Shown here: piece after piece, positions 24,844-35,813 of the stretch | Layout: the number at the start of each line of letters is the position of its first letter | Numbering within the stretch: the first letter of the stretch is position 1 | Assembly: GCA_935421135.1 (NCBI GenBank) | Contig: OW285190.1 | Location: 7,636,501-7,700,500, forward strand | DNA: 64,000 nt | DNA from: Bugulina stolonifera | Taxonomy: Eukaryota; Bryozoa; Gymnolaemata; Cheilostomatida; Bugulidae | Reading direction: 5' to 3' | Notes under the pieces: model-generated | What the model was told of the DNA's origin: nothing | Seen by the model: only the letters and a program-made list of their open reading frames with translations | The model's database searches: none | Position numbers and translations under genes: made by a program

Positions 24844-26304
24844 ATGAACATCAAGTACATGTATATACAGCGAGCAACTTTTTTTTGCCTAATTCTAACT
24901 GCATTGTTAGTGTACATCAGTGTTATCCAACGAGCACCTATGCAAAGCAAGCGGATCAAACTGGACATTGTTGGCAATCAGGAGAGGACATCAGGTATGG
25001 CGATGGTCAAGGTTATGTATTCAAATCTCTCAGTGAGCCAATCCCAGTCAGCTCACGAGGAGACAGATGAGATTCAACCAGATCCATATGATAATTATTG
25101 TCAAAGATCCTTACAAGCCAGATTACCATCTCACTCTCTCACTGCTCAAGAGATCCGTAATGCAGTCACCAGAAAACTCGGCCCGTCAGCTAATATATCT
25201 AAAGATATATTTGATGCATTTTCATCAAATATGATTAGCATTAACAGAAGTGATGTAGACAATATAAAGATAATTTTAGGGTATCATGGATTTCCTCATC
25301 CAATGTGGCAGAGTTTGAATTTCACAAACTGTGCGTACAGTAATTGTATCGGAGTGAACCCTCATCGGTTGGGCTACCCATCTTTTACACCACCTTCACC
25401 TCCAAATAAACTTGCTATAGAGGCTCAAATTATTCTATTTAAACTTGGATTTATGCACGATGGTAGCACATTAGACAAAATTCCAAGACGGCCAGATCAG
25501 TATTTCGGACTATATACAAATGAATCACCTGGATTTCCCGAGCACCTCGTTCCAAGCATAACAGATGGAAAGATTAATTTTACCAGTACATACAGCAGGT
25601 ATTCAACTATTCCAAGTTGGCACGTGTATAAGGGATGTCGATATAGACTTGAACAACCTCTGAACTCTGTTAACTACGCAGCAAACAAATCTAGAGGTGC
25701 TTTAGCCTATATTAGTCATTGTGACTCTGTCAATTACGACCGTTTAAAGATGATTAAAGAACTATCAAAATATATTCACGTAGATTTATATGGTGACTGT
25801 GGAAAGCCAGATCCTTGTGAAACTGACAAGTGCAGACTAAAATTGCACAAAAAGTATTATTTTCATTTAAGTTTTGAAAACTCTCTTTGTCAAGATTACA
25901 TAACAGAAAAGTTTTGGAAAGATTTAGCTGATTCAGCAAACATGGTACCAGTAGCAATGGGTGGTCTTGGAATGCAGGAATATACTGACATGGCTCCAAA
26001 CAATTCTTTTATTCATGTACGTAACTTTACAGACATTAGAGTTTTAGGGAAATATTTGAAACATCTGGTGAGTAATCCGGAAAAATACAACAGTTATCAT
26101 AGGTGGAGAGAAACATGGAAGATGAGTAAAGTTCAATATTTACACGTACTTCCTGCCTGTGAGTTATGTAGAATAGCCAATGAGAAACCAGCAATGCCTG
26201 CTATTGAACAATTATCTATGAAATATAATGGTTTAGATGTGTGTGCAAACTACCATGAGTTTCCTTCAAAGTCTATAAAGATGGGACAATGGCAAGGGGT
26301 GTGA
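24844..26304 (+). CDS. GT10 fucosyltransferase-like protein, copy 5, apparently intact
   Basis: 486 residues in one exon. The start is the first ATG before the membrane anchor; an in-frame extension to 24718 has no ATG. Tail MNIKYMYIQRA, anchor about residues 11-28 (TFFCLILTALLVYISVI), stem to about 120, then the GT10 domain. KINFTSTYSRYSTIP begins near residue 243, LAYISHCDS near 285, and DLYGDCG near 315. The donor block FHLSFENSLCQDYITEKFW is near 340-358, followed by MVPVAMGG, and ACELC near 438. This is the expected length and order for a Golgi type II fucosyltransferase. GDP-fucose as donor is established for GT10; the acceptor is unknown. A satellite begins about 30 bases after the stop. 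The 3' end of this gene was duplicated to 18153. Confidence 0.87.
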   Translation: MNIKYMYIQRATFFCLILTALLVYISVIQRAPMQSKRIKLDIVGNQERTSGMAMVKVMYSNLSVSQSQSAHEETDEIQPDPYDNYCQRSLQARLPSHSLTAQEIRNAVTRKLGPSANISKDIFDAFSSNMISINRSDVDNIKIILGYHGFPHPMWQSLNFTNCAYSNCIGVNPHRLGYPSFTPPSPPNKLAIEAQIILFKLGFMHDGSTLDKIPRRPDQYFGLYTNESPGFPEHLVPSITDGKINFTSTYSRYSTIPSWHVYKGCRYRLEQPLNSVNYAANKSRGALAYISHCDSVNYDRLKMIKELSKYIHVDLYGDCGKPDPCETDKCRLKLHKKYYFHLSFENSLCQDYITEKFWKDLADSANMVPVAMGGLGMQEYTDMAPNNSFIHVRNFTDIRVLGKYLKHLVSNPEKYNSYHRWRETWKMSKVQYLHVLPACELCRIANEKPAMPAIEQLSMKYNGLDVCANYHEFPSKSIKMGQWQGV

Positions 26305-26335
26305 AGAATTGCTCAATTCAGAAATATTGGTTTAA

Positions 26336-26430
26336 TTAGCTACTATAGCTACTATAGCTACTATAGCTACTATAGCTACTATAGCTACTATAGCTACTAT
26401 AGTTACTATAGCTACTATAGCTACTGGAGC
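26336..26430. repeat. 9-bp satellite (TAGCTACTA)n, short allele-like array
   Basis: About ten TAGCTACTA units directly in the 3' flank of fucosyltransferase copy 5. It is the unexpanded counterpart of 18462-19196. Confidence 0.9.
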
Positions 26431-27010
26431 TCTATTTGTGCACACAGTTTAACAGCTGCTATAGAATTTGCCAATAGGTACATCACACTGTTCTCCACTC
26501 TCCTATTGGCCATAGCACCTGAAACTAGTAGTCAAAACGCCTGCTGAAATGCATTCTCCTGTCTTTCTACCTTGTACCACTGCTACTATTACAAGCATAT
26601 ATTATATATTGGATTGCATTATCACTACATCAACCATCTTTTTATACACTCATGTACATCAATGAATATCATACATTGTACATATACTAGGATGTATTAC
26701 ACCATACGACCTTTATGTACATGTACTTGTTGGCTAGTTATTGGACAATCATCTACAGACATACCCTAAGTGTTCTAGCAGGTTATGATGAATGAGTACA
26801 TTTAGTTGGTCTACAATCACTGTAATTATAAAAATATGCTTCAAAATTATTTTCCTTTCAATGAAATACTAGCTATGTGAGGCATGTAGGGTTACTATAT
26901 TATTCATGGTACTGATTTATGTGTTCCAGAATTCGAGATTTAGCATGCTGCTGGCTTCAATCATGTTTTACATTATATGTATACTATATGCGTATCGCAT
27001 TACATTATAT
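26431..27010. repeat. Segmental duplication copy 2
   Basis: Uninterrupted partner of 19197-19386 plus 21216-21640. It shows the empty site of the hAT-like insertion (GCATTATCACTACATC at about 26615-26630). Confidence 0.85.
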
Positions 27011-27195
27011 ATATTATATGCGCATCGCATTACATTATATGTATACTATATGCGTATCGTATTACATTATATTTATATTATATGCGCATCGTATTGCATT
27101 ATATGTATACTATATGCGTATCGTATTACATTATATATATTATATGCGCATCATATTACATTATATGTATACTATATGCGTATCGTATTACATTC
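26966..27195. repeat. 30-33-bp satellite (ATTACATTATATGTATACTA class)
   Basis: About seven units of ATTACATTATATGTATACTA followed by TATGCGTATCGT, with variants. Related arrays are at 21545-21630 and 32316-32800. Confidence 0.9.
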
Positions 27196-27455
27196 TGCTT
27201 CACTCATAGCTCCAAAAGCTAAACAATGAGATAGCTTTGGTGGATATGCAGGAAACTGGTCACTTTGCTTTTGGACTGCAGATGGCTGGGTCGCATAGCT
27301 TACTACCATAGATGGACACGTAAGTATAACTTTGTTTTGTAGGGTATGGTGTACCAGCATTGATGCTTTGCATCCTGCTAATTATTGGAATCGCTTGCTT
27401 CGCAAGCCTGGGTCTTCTTGTACACCATCAAGGTATGCTGCTATGCACATTACCT
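27196..27455. repeat. Fragment related to the 32-kb fold-back element
   Basis: The minus strand reads AAGTGACCAGTTTCCTGCAT…CAAAGCTATCTCATTGTTTAGC…GTGAAGCAGAAT. The first part matches the interior of the fold-back element (32200-32245) and the second its left flank (31937-31976). This locus may represent an older, unrearranged member. Confidence 0.55.
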
Positions 27456-28560
27456 ATGACCCGACTGTTGCAGTAACACATTGCACATTGTGTTGCTAAT
27501 GGGTGGCTTGATAATATGACCAAGCCCTGGGTCCCCATGCACAGTCCAATAGTTATATATATAACTATATTGATAATGACCCGGCTGTTGCAGCAACACA
27601 TTGCACATCGTGTTGATTATGGGTGGCTTGATAATATGAACAAGCCCTGGGTCCCCATGCACAGCCCAATAGTTATACATAATATAACTATATTGATAAT
27701 GACCCGACTGTTGCAGTAGCACATTCATGTTGCTAATGGGTGGCTTGATAATATGAACAAGCCCTGGGTCCCCATGCACAGTCCAACAGTTATACATATA
27801 ACTGTACTGATAATGACCCGACTGTTGCAGTAACACATTGCACATGGTGTTACTAATGGGTGGCTTGATGATATTGATAACAAGCCTGGGTCCCCATGCA
27901 CAGTCTACTAGTTATACACATAACTACATTGATAATGACCCGACTGTTGCAGTAACACATTGGTGTTGCCTATCATGGATCCCATGGGTCCCCATGCACA
28001 GTCTAATACATGTAGTTGTGTATACCCGACTGTTGCAGTAACATATTAATGTTGCTTACGGGTGGCTTGACATTGTATTGTAAACAAGCCTGGGTTCCCA
28101 CAAACAGACCAATAGTTATACATATACATGTAGCTATATTGATATAAATGACCCTATTGTTGCAGTGACACATATTTTGTGTTACCTATTGGATGGCTTG
28201 ATATTATGTTAACAAGCCTGGGTCCCCATCCACAGTCTAATAGTTATGTACATGCATAACTACATGTACATCGATGATGACACCACTGTCGCAGTATGTT
28301 CTGCTGCTTATGGATGGCTTGATATTATATTGTGAACAAGCCTGTGGTCCTATGAATAAACACGGTCTAAGAAATATTGATAATGATCTGTCTGTTGCAG
28401 TTACACAACATGACAATGTTGTTTATAATGGCTTGATGTTATATGAACAAGCCTTGGCTTCCATGGTTGCTTTATCTGGCAAGTATATTATTGATGTGGC
28501 CAACATTACATACTGTCAAGCGACATATTGTGTCATTTACTGAGTGGCTTGATATTATAT
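27456..28560. repeat. ~120-bp minisatellite, about nine units
   Basis: Each unit contains GACCCGACTGTTGCAG, then a GGGTGGCTTGATAATATG box, then AAGCCCTGGGTCCCCATG, then a short AT hairpin (TAGTTATACATATAACTA type). Unit starts fall near 27458, 27577, 27702, 27817, 27938, 28024, 28150, 28277 and 28385, and divergence increases to the right. Unit lengths (86-127) are mostly not multiples of three, so the open frames here are not coding. Confidence 0.9.
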
Positions 28561-31500
28561 TATGAAAAAGCCTCAGTCCTGTAGCACAGTTTAATGGCTA
28601 TAGTAAAGATGGTAAGAGTGTGAGAGCAACCAACCTCTCTTGTGGATTGCTAGAGGTTTCATATAATATTTACATGTATATGGTGTTAACTAAGACTTTG
28701 CTACACCATGAAGCATTACACAGTTTAGTTTGTGTTTATAGCATGAACATGATTGTTGAATAAAGTAGCTGCAGCCGGCCTGGCTATATAGCCATTGAAT
28801 CTGATTATCTTGCAGTAATGAATCTGAGGATATAATTGGCAGGTACTGTAGATTGTTCTTTGCTGGACTCTACATGTATGTGAGAATGACAGAATTTTAT
28901 AGATGTCACATCAAGGATCACGGAGTCCTATAATATCAATGTCTTCAAGTGAGGATTCATATTACTGTCGTAGTCAGTGTTGAGTAAATCGTTGTTCTCT
29001 AACTGATGATAGTGTTTGCCAACCTATATTGATTTGTACAGGATTTGGCTGCTATAAAAAATAAATGATCACCTCCAAATGATCAAATGATTGGTGACAA
29101 TTTCTTATATAGAAATTTGACAATAAAGTGATGAAAAATAAGAAAGCTATCAGCTTGAAGGGATCATTCTCAGAAACAGTTGGTGAGACTGCAAAACACA
29201 ATGGAAGTGACCTGTGTTAAACTATATACAGTGTATAATACATTATATAAGGAAGATGGAGACAACTCCACAGAATATAATAGCAAAACAATAATTCACC
29301 TTGTACTGTAATTGGTTGAATTTCTAGAAATATTGAGGAATGACAGATGTATGATACATTCTGTGTTGTGACAAACCTTCTACGATTTCAAATCAATTTC
29401 ACCATAGCTGAACAAGTCATAAAATGATGTCTTATGAAATGAAAGGTCTTCGGCTAATGTGCTTATAGTCTACTCTTGGTCAGCACATATTAGTTGTTTT
29501 CCTGGCTAAAAGCTTGACAATTAATTGAAAAAGGTTGAAGTCTTTTAACTACATGTACCTTGTTAAGTACAAAAAATCTGAAACAGAAAAAACTTGAAAG
29601 TTTAATTGGCATTGGATTCCTTGGCTGTTTTATGACATCAAGTGAATTGTGTACTATTGGTATCAGAAGTGTTGTGAAGTTGACTATACCCTAGGTTTAT
29701 TTCAGACCATAGGCTGTGCCAGTATTGTGAGCTGCACCTGGAATGTTCAGATTAATGAAAGATATATTATTTTGTGGCTGGTCAGCACACGTTACAAGTG
29801 GAAATAGGCTACATTGAAAGCTTTCTCATTACTAGAAAAGCTGGCATTTATGAACACTAAACACAGGCCTATTCTGTTATACAATAAGATCTGCTGCTTT
29901 GAGTTTATAATGTTGGTAGTTGCTCTGGAACATTTATTTAATAGCTGAAAGCTACACATTCCTAACATGTAATCTAGCTGGCCTCTTACATGTACATGCT
30001 GAATGCTCCATAGTATTGATAGGGAGGTTAGCCCAGGCCATTGGCTTGGTAGTGGCTTGCTTGCTAGCTAGCTTATCCAGTTGGGAAGCTACTGTACGTT
30101 GTACAGGCTAGACTTGACCACTTTAGTAGCCAAAAGTTTGGTAATCGAAAAGCAAAATGGAACCACGCTAATGTGGACACACAATTTGCACAGTACTAAT
30201 AATACTGTTGGCTCTATTTTGTATAAAAATGAGTTGAAAATACTTGTAGATGCTTTGTAGTTTAGTTGGTTATTTTGTAAGTTGTACTTGGATATCTATC
30301 AGCAACAGATGGACCTGTAATGAAACAGCTAGCTAGCTAGCTAGCAATGGCTTGTAGCTGCTAGTGATCAAAAAGCCAAATGATTAGATTTGTACATGCA
30401 GTAACTTTGCTGCAGTTAGCTACATCAATCTGATGGGTAGTACCCATTCTTTGAAATAATTTAACACGTCATCTAACTAGCTAAGTCAATGATATCATTG
30501 GCAACTAGCATACATAATATAGTTATGATAAATTGAATATCCAAGTTTATTATGCACCTGGAACTTGAGTGAGTACACTGAATTCAGTTGCACCGGACTA
30601 CATTTAGCTGTCTAACTCGGGTCATATTTGACAAATCACATACATGTATGTTTCTATTGAGATTTTGGAATTAGTAGTGATCTAATTCATATGATGAAAG
30701 CCTTACCTATTCTACTGTTTGTATATTATGTACATGCACATGTAGATATCTTTGTGCCAGGCTGACCAAAGTTTGAGACTAATCACAACGTATGCCCCTA
30801 TGTTAAGTGTTTGGGGGAAATGTGCATAACTAATATTCAAAGTGTCCCTAGCTACATTGTACATGTAGTAGATTGTGGCCATAGACAGGCTGGGAAAAGT
30901 TCATGATTCACTTTCAAGAGTTATAGGTTAGAAGGATTGCACCAGCAGAAAGTTGCAAGGTGTATGTGGCTGCTGGGAACACTATCATTAACTTGATAAT
31001 GGCTTCAATCCAGGAATTGTGTATATACATGTATAAGTAAAATTATACTCTCTTATTAATCAAGTTGACCAACTAAATAGCTCATTTGTAAAAGTACATA
31101 TTATCATCTAAGCCTAGATGATGTTGTGGAATTATTGCTGCACATGTTTGCAGTGTTGCTGTTTGTTTATACCTGTGAATAAGGTTTAACAAAGTACTGG
31201 TTGTTTTGTACCTCCTCTGTCTTTGTGACGTGAAATTTGCTAACAGGGCTATTAGAGACAATTAACAGAGAGGTTGTTTATGCAAGGCTAACTTTGCCTC
31301 ACTATGTAGACACTTGAAATTCATAGATGGTTCTGGACGAACTTTCAAATCTCTTGAGAAATCTGAAGACTCTTTATATCTTCAGTCTTGAAAGTTGTAA
31401 GATGGCTACCTACACTGCATTCTGTAGGCCTATCTACTAGGATGTAAATTAGTAATATATGACGTCATTTACATCTGGGCTATGTACATGTACATGTAAG

Positions 31501-31974
31501 TGTATTTATTCATAATAGATATCACACAATTATCAAACTAGGGTAGTCAAGTTATCACCAGAGTGGTGTTGTACAAAATTCCGGTACAATTTCTATTATG
31601 TACCTTGTGGTGTATGCTGTAGGTCAGTATTTGCATACCACACAAGAATGCTGCTAGCTTCTGGTTAACTACTGTACTTACTAGTTTGCAGAAATACATT
31701 GAGAGCTAGAAATGCAATGCACATTATGGCAGAGTTTCATAGTGCTAATGTTTCACTTCAAATAAAAAGCTGTGGTACATGTACCAGGACTGATGCCACT
31801 ACAGGCTACATTATACTACTACTATATCGAAATTTGATAATTCAAAGATATGGGATTACATCATTATTAATGATGCATGACTGTATGATATACAGTGGCT
31901 GAGTGTTTACGGCACACAGAATAGGGCTCCTCTGAAGTCTCATTGTTTAGCTTTTGGAGCTATGAGTGAAGCAG
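28561..31974. other. 3.4 kb without a recognised gene
   Basis: AT-rich with short frames only (longest about 67 codons at 31699-31902). No splice-supported exons, RNA genes or clear repeats could be identified by eye. A gene with small exons could be hidden here. Confidence 0.4.
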
Positions 31975-32315
31975 AATTATAAATCAAACGAGACTTACCT
32001 GTAAGGTGAAGTTTGATAGTAATTCTGCGAACGAATAGCGAAGAAGGTAAACAATCCCACCCTTGGGTTAGAGTTTCCCACCCATATTTTACTCTTCGCT
32101 ATAATTTTATTGTAAATGTATGTTACTGATTGCATGTTATTGTTTTCATCATCTTTTTTCAAAAACTTTTGCCCTAATCTGTGTGCTCCTCTGAACAAGT
32201 GACCAGTTTCCTGCATATCCACCAAAGCTATCTCATTGTTTACCTTCTTCGCTATTCGTTCGCAGAATTACTATCAAACTTCACCTTACAGGTAAGTCTC
32301 GTTTGATTTATAATT
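31975..32315. mobile_element. Fold-back MITE with perfect 81-bp inverted arms
   Basis: 31975-32055 is repeated in exact reverse complement at 32235-32315, with 179 bases between. The outer ends read TTATAA|ATCAAACG and CGTTTGAT|TTATAA, consistent with a TA or TTATAA target duplication. Perfect arms imply recent movement or recent gene conversion. Each arm contains CTTACCTGTAAG, so a CAGGTAAGT splice-donor consensus faces outward at both ends. Confidence 0.85.
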
Positions 32316-32800
32316 ATAAGTATATAATATGCGCATCGTGTTGCATTATATGTATATTATATGCGTGTTGTATTACATTATCTGTATATTATATGTGTAT
32401 ATTGTATTACATTATTATGTATATTATATGCGTGTTGTATTACATTATATGTATATTATATGCGTGTTGTATTACATTATCTGTATATTATATGTGTATT
32501 GTATTACATTATTATGTATATTATATGCGTGTTGTATTACATTATATGTATATTATATGCATGTTGTATTGCATTGTATGTATTAGTATACGCGTATTGT
32601 ATTACGTTATATGATATTGTATGCACATTGTATTACATTCTAATATGTATATTACATGCGCATTGTGTTACATTATGCATCTATGTATATTATGTGCGTA
32701 CTGTATTACATTATATGTATGTTATACGCGTATTGTATTACATTATATGTATATTATATGCGTATTGTATTATATTATATGTACATGTATATTAAATGCG
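32316..32800. repeat. 32-bp satellite (GTTGTATTACATTATATGTA class), ~485 bp
   Basis: About 14 units of TATATGCGTGTTGTATTACA followed by TTATATGTATAT, with point variants. Same family as 26966-27195. It begins immediately beside the fold-back element. Confidence 0.9.
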
Positions 32801-32832
32801 TAATAAAACCGTTTCTTGAAACAAGGTTCCAA

Positions 32833-33096
32833 TCAACGTATGTAAAAACGGTTAAAATATTCTTTGATAGCATTTCCTTGATAGGCCATAGGATGCAATT
32901 TGAAGTTATCTATTTTCGTTGCTTTCAGCACATTCTGAATCTCAGTACATGTCATTAACTCCAATATTCTCTCATAGGAATAACAATCATAATCTGCACT
33001 CGGATTGCACATGATAGACCTTTTCATCTGGGAAATGAATGGTATTGGGATAGAGATTCCACCTGTGGTTACGGAACCAATAAAAATGCCACTCAC
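32833..33096 (-). other. Unassigned 87-codon open frame
   Basis: Open from a plausible Met (MSGIFIGSVTTGGISIPIPF) to TGA, with mixed composition that is not simply repeat-derived (ILELMTCTEIQNVLKATK…). I recognise no family and see no supporting splice sites. It may be an exon remnant or chance. Confidence 0.15.
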
Positions 33097-33330
33097 TCAC
33101 TCACTCACTGAGAGAGGACAAAATTCTGATTTCAACATAAATTATACATGTACATGCACAATGTACTTGTATATAATTTTTGTAAGCAAAACTATTATAC
33201 ATCTACTATGTTATTTTACCATCCTCCCTTCCTCCTAATCACAAGATAAGCTCTTTTCACTAGGTTGTATATACATGTATAACTTGTAAATACATATAAA
33301 TGTATATTATGTGCATGCTTACCATCATAC

Positions 33331-33898
33331 TGTAATGTTTTGGGGGTTGTTGTGTGTATGTCGTCAAAGACGACCCCTTAACTAAAGTGAAGAACCTATG
33401 AGTGGCGCTAGGTCTTCTCATTACATGAAAGACTGACAGGTACTAGTAGTCCAAAGACCAACCAAGACGACCCATCGAGTCCTGAGATAATGTTATCTTG
33501 CTATACTGAGAAAGAGTATATTCAGTCCTAGTAGGCAGTTTGGGCAGCAAGGTCGGGGACCTTGTCAGCTGGAACGACCTATACCTGTACTATGAAAGAA
33601 GACTCTGTATAAGTAGTATAGAAGTGTCTTTATTGACATCCAAGCATCAACTGAGACAATAATAACAAAAACAGTGCTCTTTATAATTATACTATGAGAA
33701 CTTCCGGAAAAAGTTCCGGAAAAAGGCCGACGTAGTGTCGTCCGGAAATTGCATAACAAGATGGCGGCGGAAGTCTGAAGCCGACTCAAGGTATGTCTGG
33801 TACAACAAAAAATGCTTAAAATCATGAGGTTCACTTAAGGTGCAACAATATCCATCAGGCGAGCTGAGGTCGTATAAGCAAATGTCCTGATCATTACA
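33331..33898 (-). mobile_element. Solo LTR, family 1, internally shortened (TSD ATAC)
   Basis: Termini TGTAATG…CATTACA, flanked by ATAC on both sides (33327-33330, 33899-33902). Read on the minus strand, TATAAAGAGCACTG is followed about 45 bases later by CAATAAAGACA, the usual LTR promoter and poly(A) spacing. It lacks about 240 bp present in the 49044 copy. Confidence 0.8.
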
Positions 33899-34339
33899 AT
33901 ACTTTCTTAACACAAATAATACCGGTGGAAACCTTTTCACTGTTTCTCATGGCAGGGATGCAGTGTTAGAAGTGAAACAGTTTGGATGAGTTTACATCTA
34001 TAGCTATGTCAATGTGCACATAGTTGTTATCACAGTGGAACCCCAGAGGAATTAAATGTGGGTATATGCTTAGTGCACTCCTATTATCTTTTACTGTTTG
34101 TTGTTGATTGTATCATTAGTGTAATATGTTTATCACTTTATCAACGAGCCGATAATAATCGAAATAGAGAGCGAGAAAAAAGTCATCATTATGTATTACG
34201 AGCTGACAAGCAGTGTATAAAATGCTTTTTAGACGTTTCTGTATCCTGCACTAAGGGGGCGACATGCAGCATTTAGGCAAGTCGATGAAGCCCTAGCTTG
34301 ATTTAAAACAGTATGGCTAAAATTCAGTGCTTTTCATTA

Positions 34340-35440
34340 GATACAATTTTCCTAAAGAGTTATTCTGAAAAACTACATGTATCAATAAAATCCCAGAGAG
34401 AACACAACTCTAGAAGCGTCAATATGTCAAAGTGCTCTAAGTCTGGTTCAATAATTTTGGTAGTGGTGTCATGCACATGCTCAAACTTGGATTTTAGAAT
34501 GTTTTTAGATAAAGGTGATAAAATACTGTTGATGCACAAACCAAAACAGAACGTAACTATGCCCGTACAGTAGTAGGCCTTTAGTCCATTTTGATCTCTC
34601 CAACTTTTCTCAGCTCTTGCATTTAAATACAAATTTGAGTTTCACTTTTTCACTAAAATGTTATTCATGATCTACAAAAGTAAGAGGATTATCCGCTAAA
34701 ATGCCTAAAAATTTCACTGATTCAGATGGAGCTATGAAGTTTCGATCAACAATCACAGGATCATCATACAGCTTACAATAATTGAGAGAGAAGTTTATAA
34801 TAGCAGTTTCTTCTGCATTCAAAACATGTTATTTGCTGCTGACCATAGTTGAATGTTTTGTACAGCAGATGCAATGTTATTGCTGCTATTCTTTAAGATG
34901 GTGACGTTGAAAGACTAAACAAAAACTAAACTAAACTAAACTAAACTAATTCATAGCCGTATATCTGCAAGCCATTGATATAAATATCATCCATAGGAAA
35001 GTGACTTCAGGTTTTTTCCTTGGAGTGCACCAACTTCCGAGGAGACAGCATTAGAGTTTTACACATTGAGATTGGGATGGTTTAGGTAGAAATATAACTT
35101 CAGCTTGATTCCAGCAGTCTGCAAACCCCCACTTTCTAGTGTGGTGTAAGTAATAGTATGCTAACATGGAATGCAAAGGTCGTCATTTGTCTCTTTTGCC
35201 ACCAACTTTTTCTCGTCTATCTTATTAATTAGATATTCAGCTTTTTTCCCAGATCCACATGTTGTAAAATTATTTCAGTTTGCTCTGATGTTGCACTACC
35301 TACACCAACAAAACGAGCACCACCTACATTGATACAGCGATCATTGAGACTTGTGAAAAGTTCTTTACCATTTCTCGTACATACACTTTCTATTTGCATG
35401 TATCACCAAGGTAATGTAAAGAAACACTGTATCAATTTCA
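34340..35440 (-). pseudogene. Decayed non-LTR retrotransposon (reverse transcriptase remnants)
   Basis: Minus-strand fragments in several frames follow the order of a LINE reverse transcriptase. They are CWNQAEVIFLPKPSQSQ (like WKxAxVxPLPKP), a QGKNLKSLSYG-like PQG box with DDIYINGL, NNIASAVQNIQLWSAANNM, INFSLNYCKLYD…SESVKFLGILADNPLTF (the LGxxxDxxLTF block), and a thumb-like SKNILKSKFEHVHDTTTKII…PDLEHFDILTLLEL at 34360-34632. Several frameshifts and stops separate them. The catalytic YADD region was not identified. CR1, Jockey and Rex-type clades all fit. An (ACTAA)n run lies at 34918-34947. Confidence 0.55.
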
Positions 35441-35813
35441 ACGATTTCATAATAAATATTTGAGAGCACAGGCAATGCTCTATCACAACATTTGAAAGAG
35501 CATCAATACTACGTTGCTACAACACCAACTCAACTTTGTTATACCTATTGTAGCACTACATACATGTTAGTATCTGGCATTGTTTATTTCACTGGATCAA
35601 TAACAACCTGTGATATGTTCCTCTATTATTAATTTGTCCTTTTCTTGTTAACACTTATTTTTACAACAGTACATGGAACAATTGATTGTACTAGACTGAA
35701 CAGTGGCATTGGAAGGTAGATGTTACTTCACTTACTGATTGGTACACATGTTGACTAGATAGATACTCTGCACTAGTGAGCTGAGAAATTTAGAAAGCGT
35801 TTTTCTGTTCACA

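Noticed and set aside
26906..27229. Cys/Tyr/Ile-rich frames resembling membrane peptides
   Set aside because: They arise from the 32-bp satellite; the same occurs at 32303-32803.
27450..27845. 131-codon minus-strand frame with a 40-residue repeat (VLLQQSGHYQYSY…)
   Set aside because: The underlying minisatellite units vary in length by non-multiples of three, and the frame breaks in the older units.
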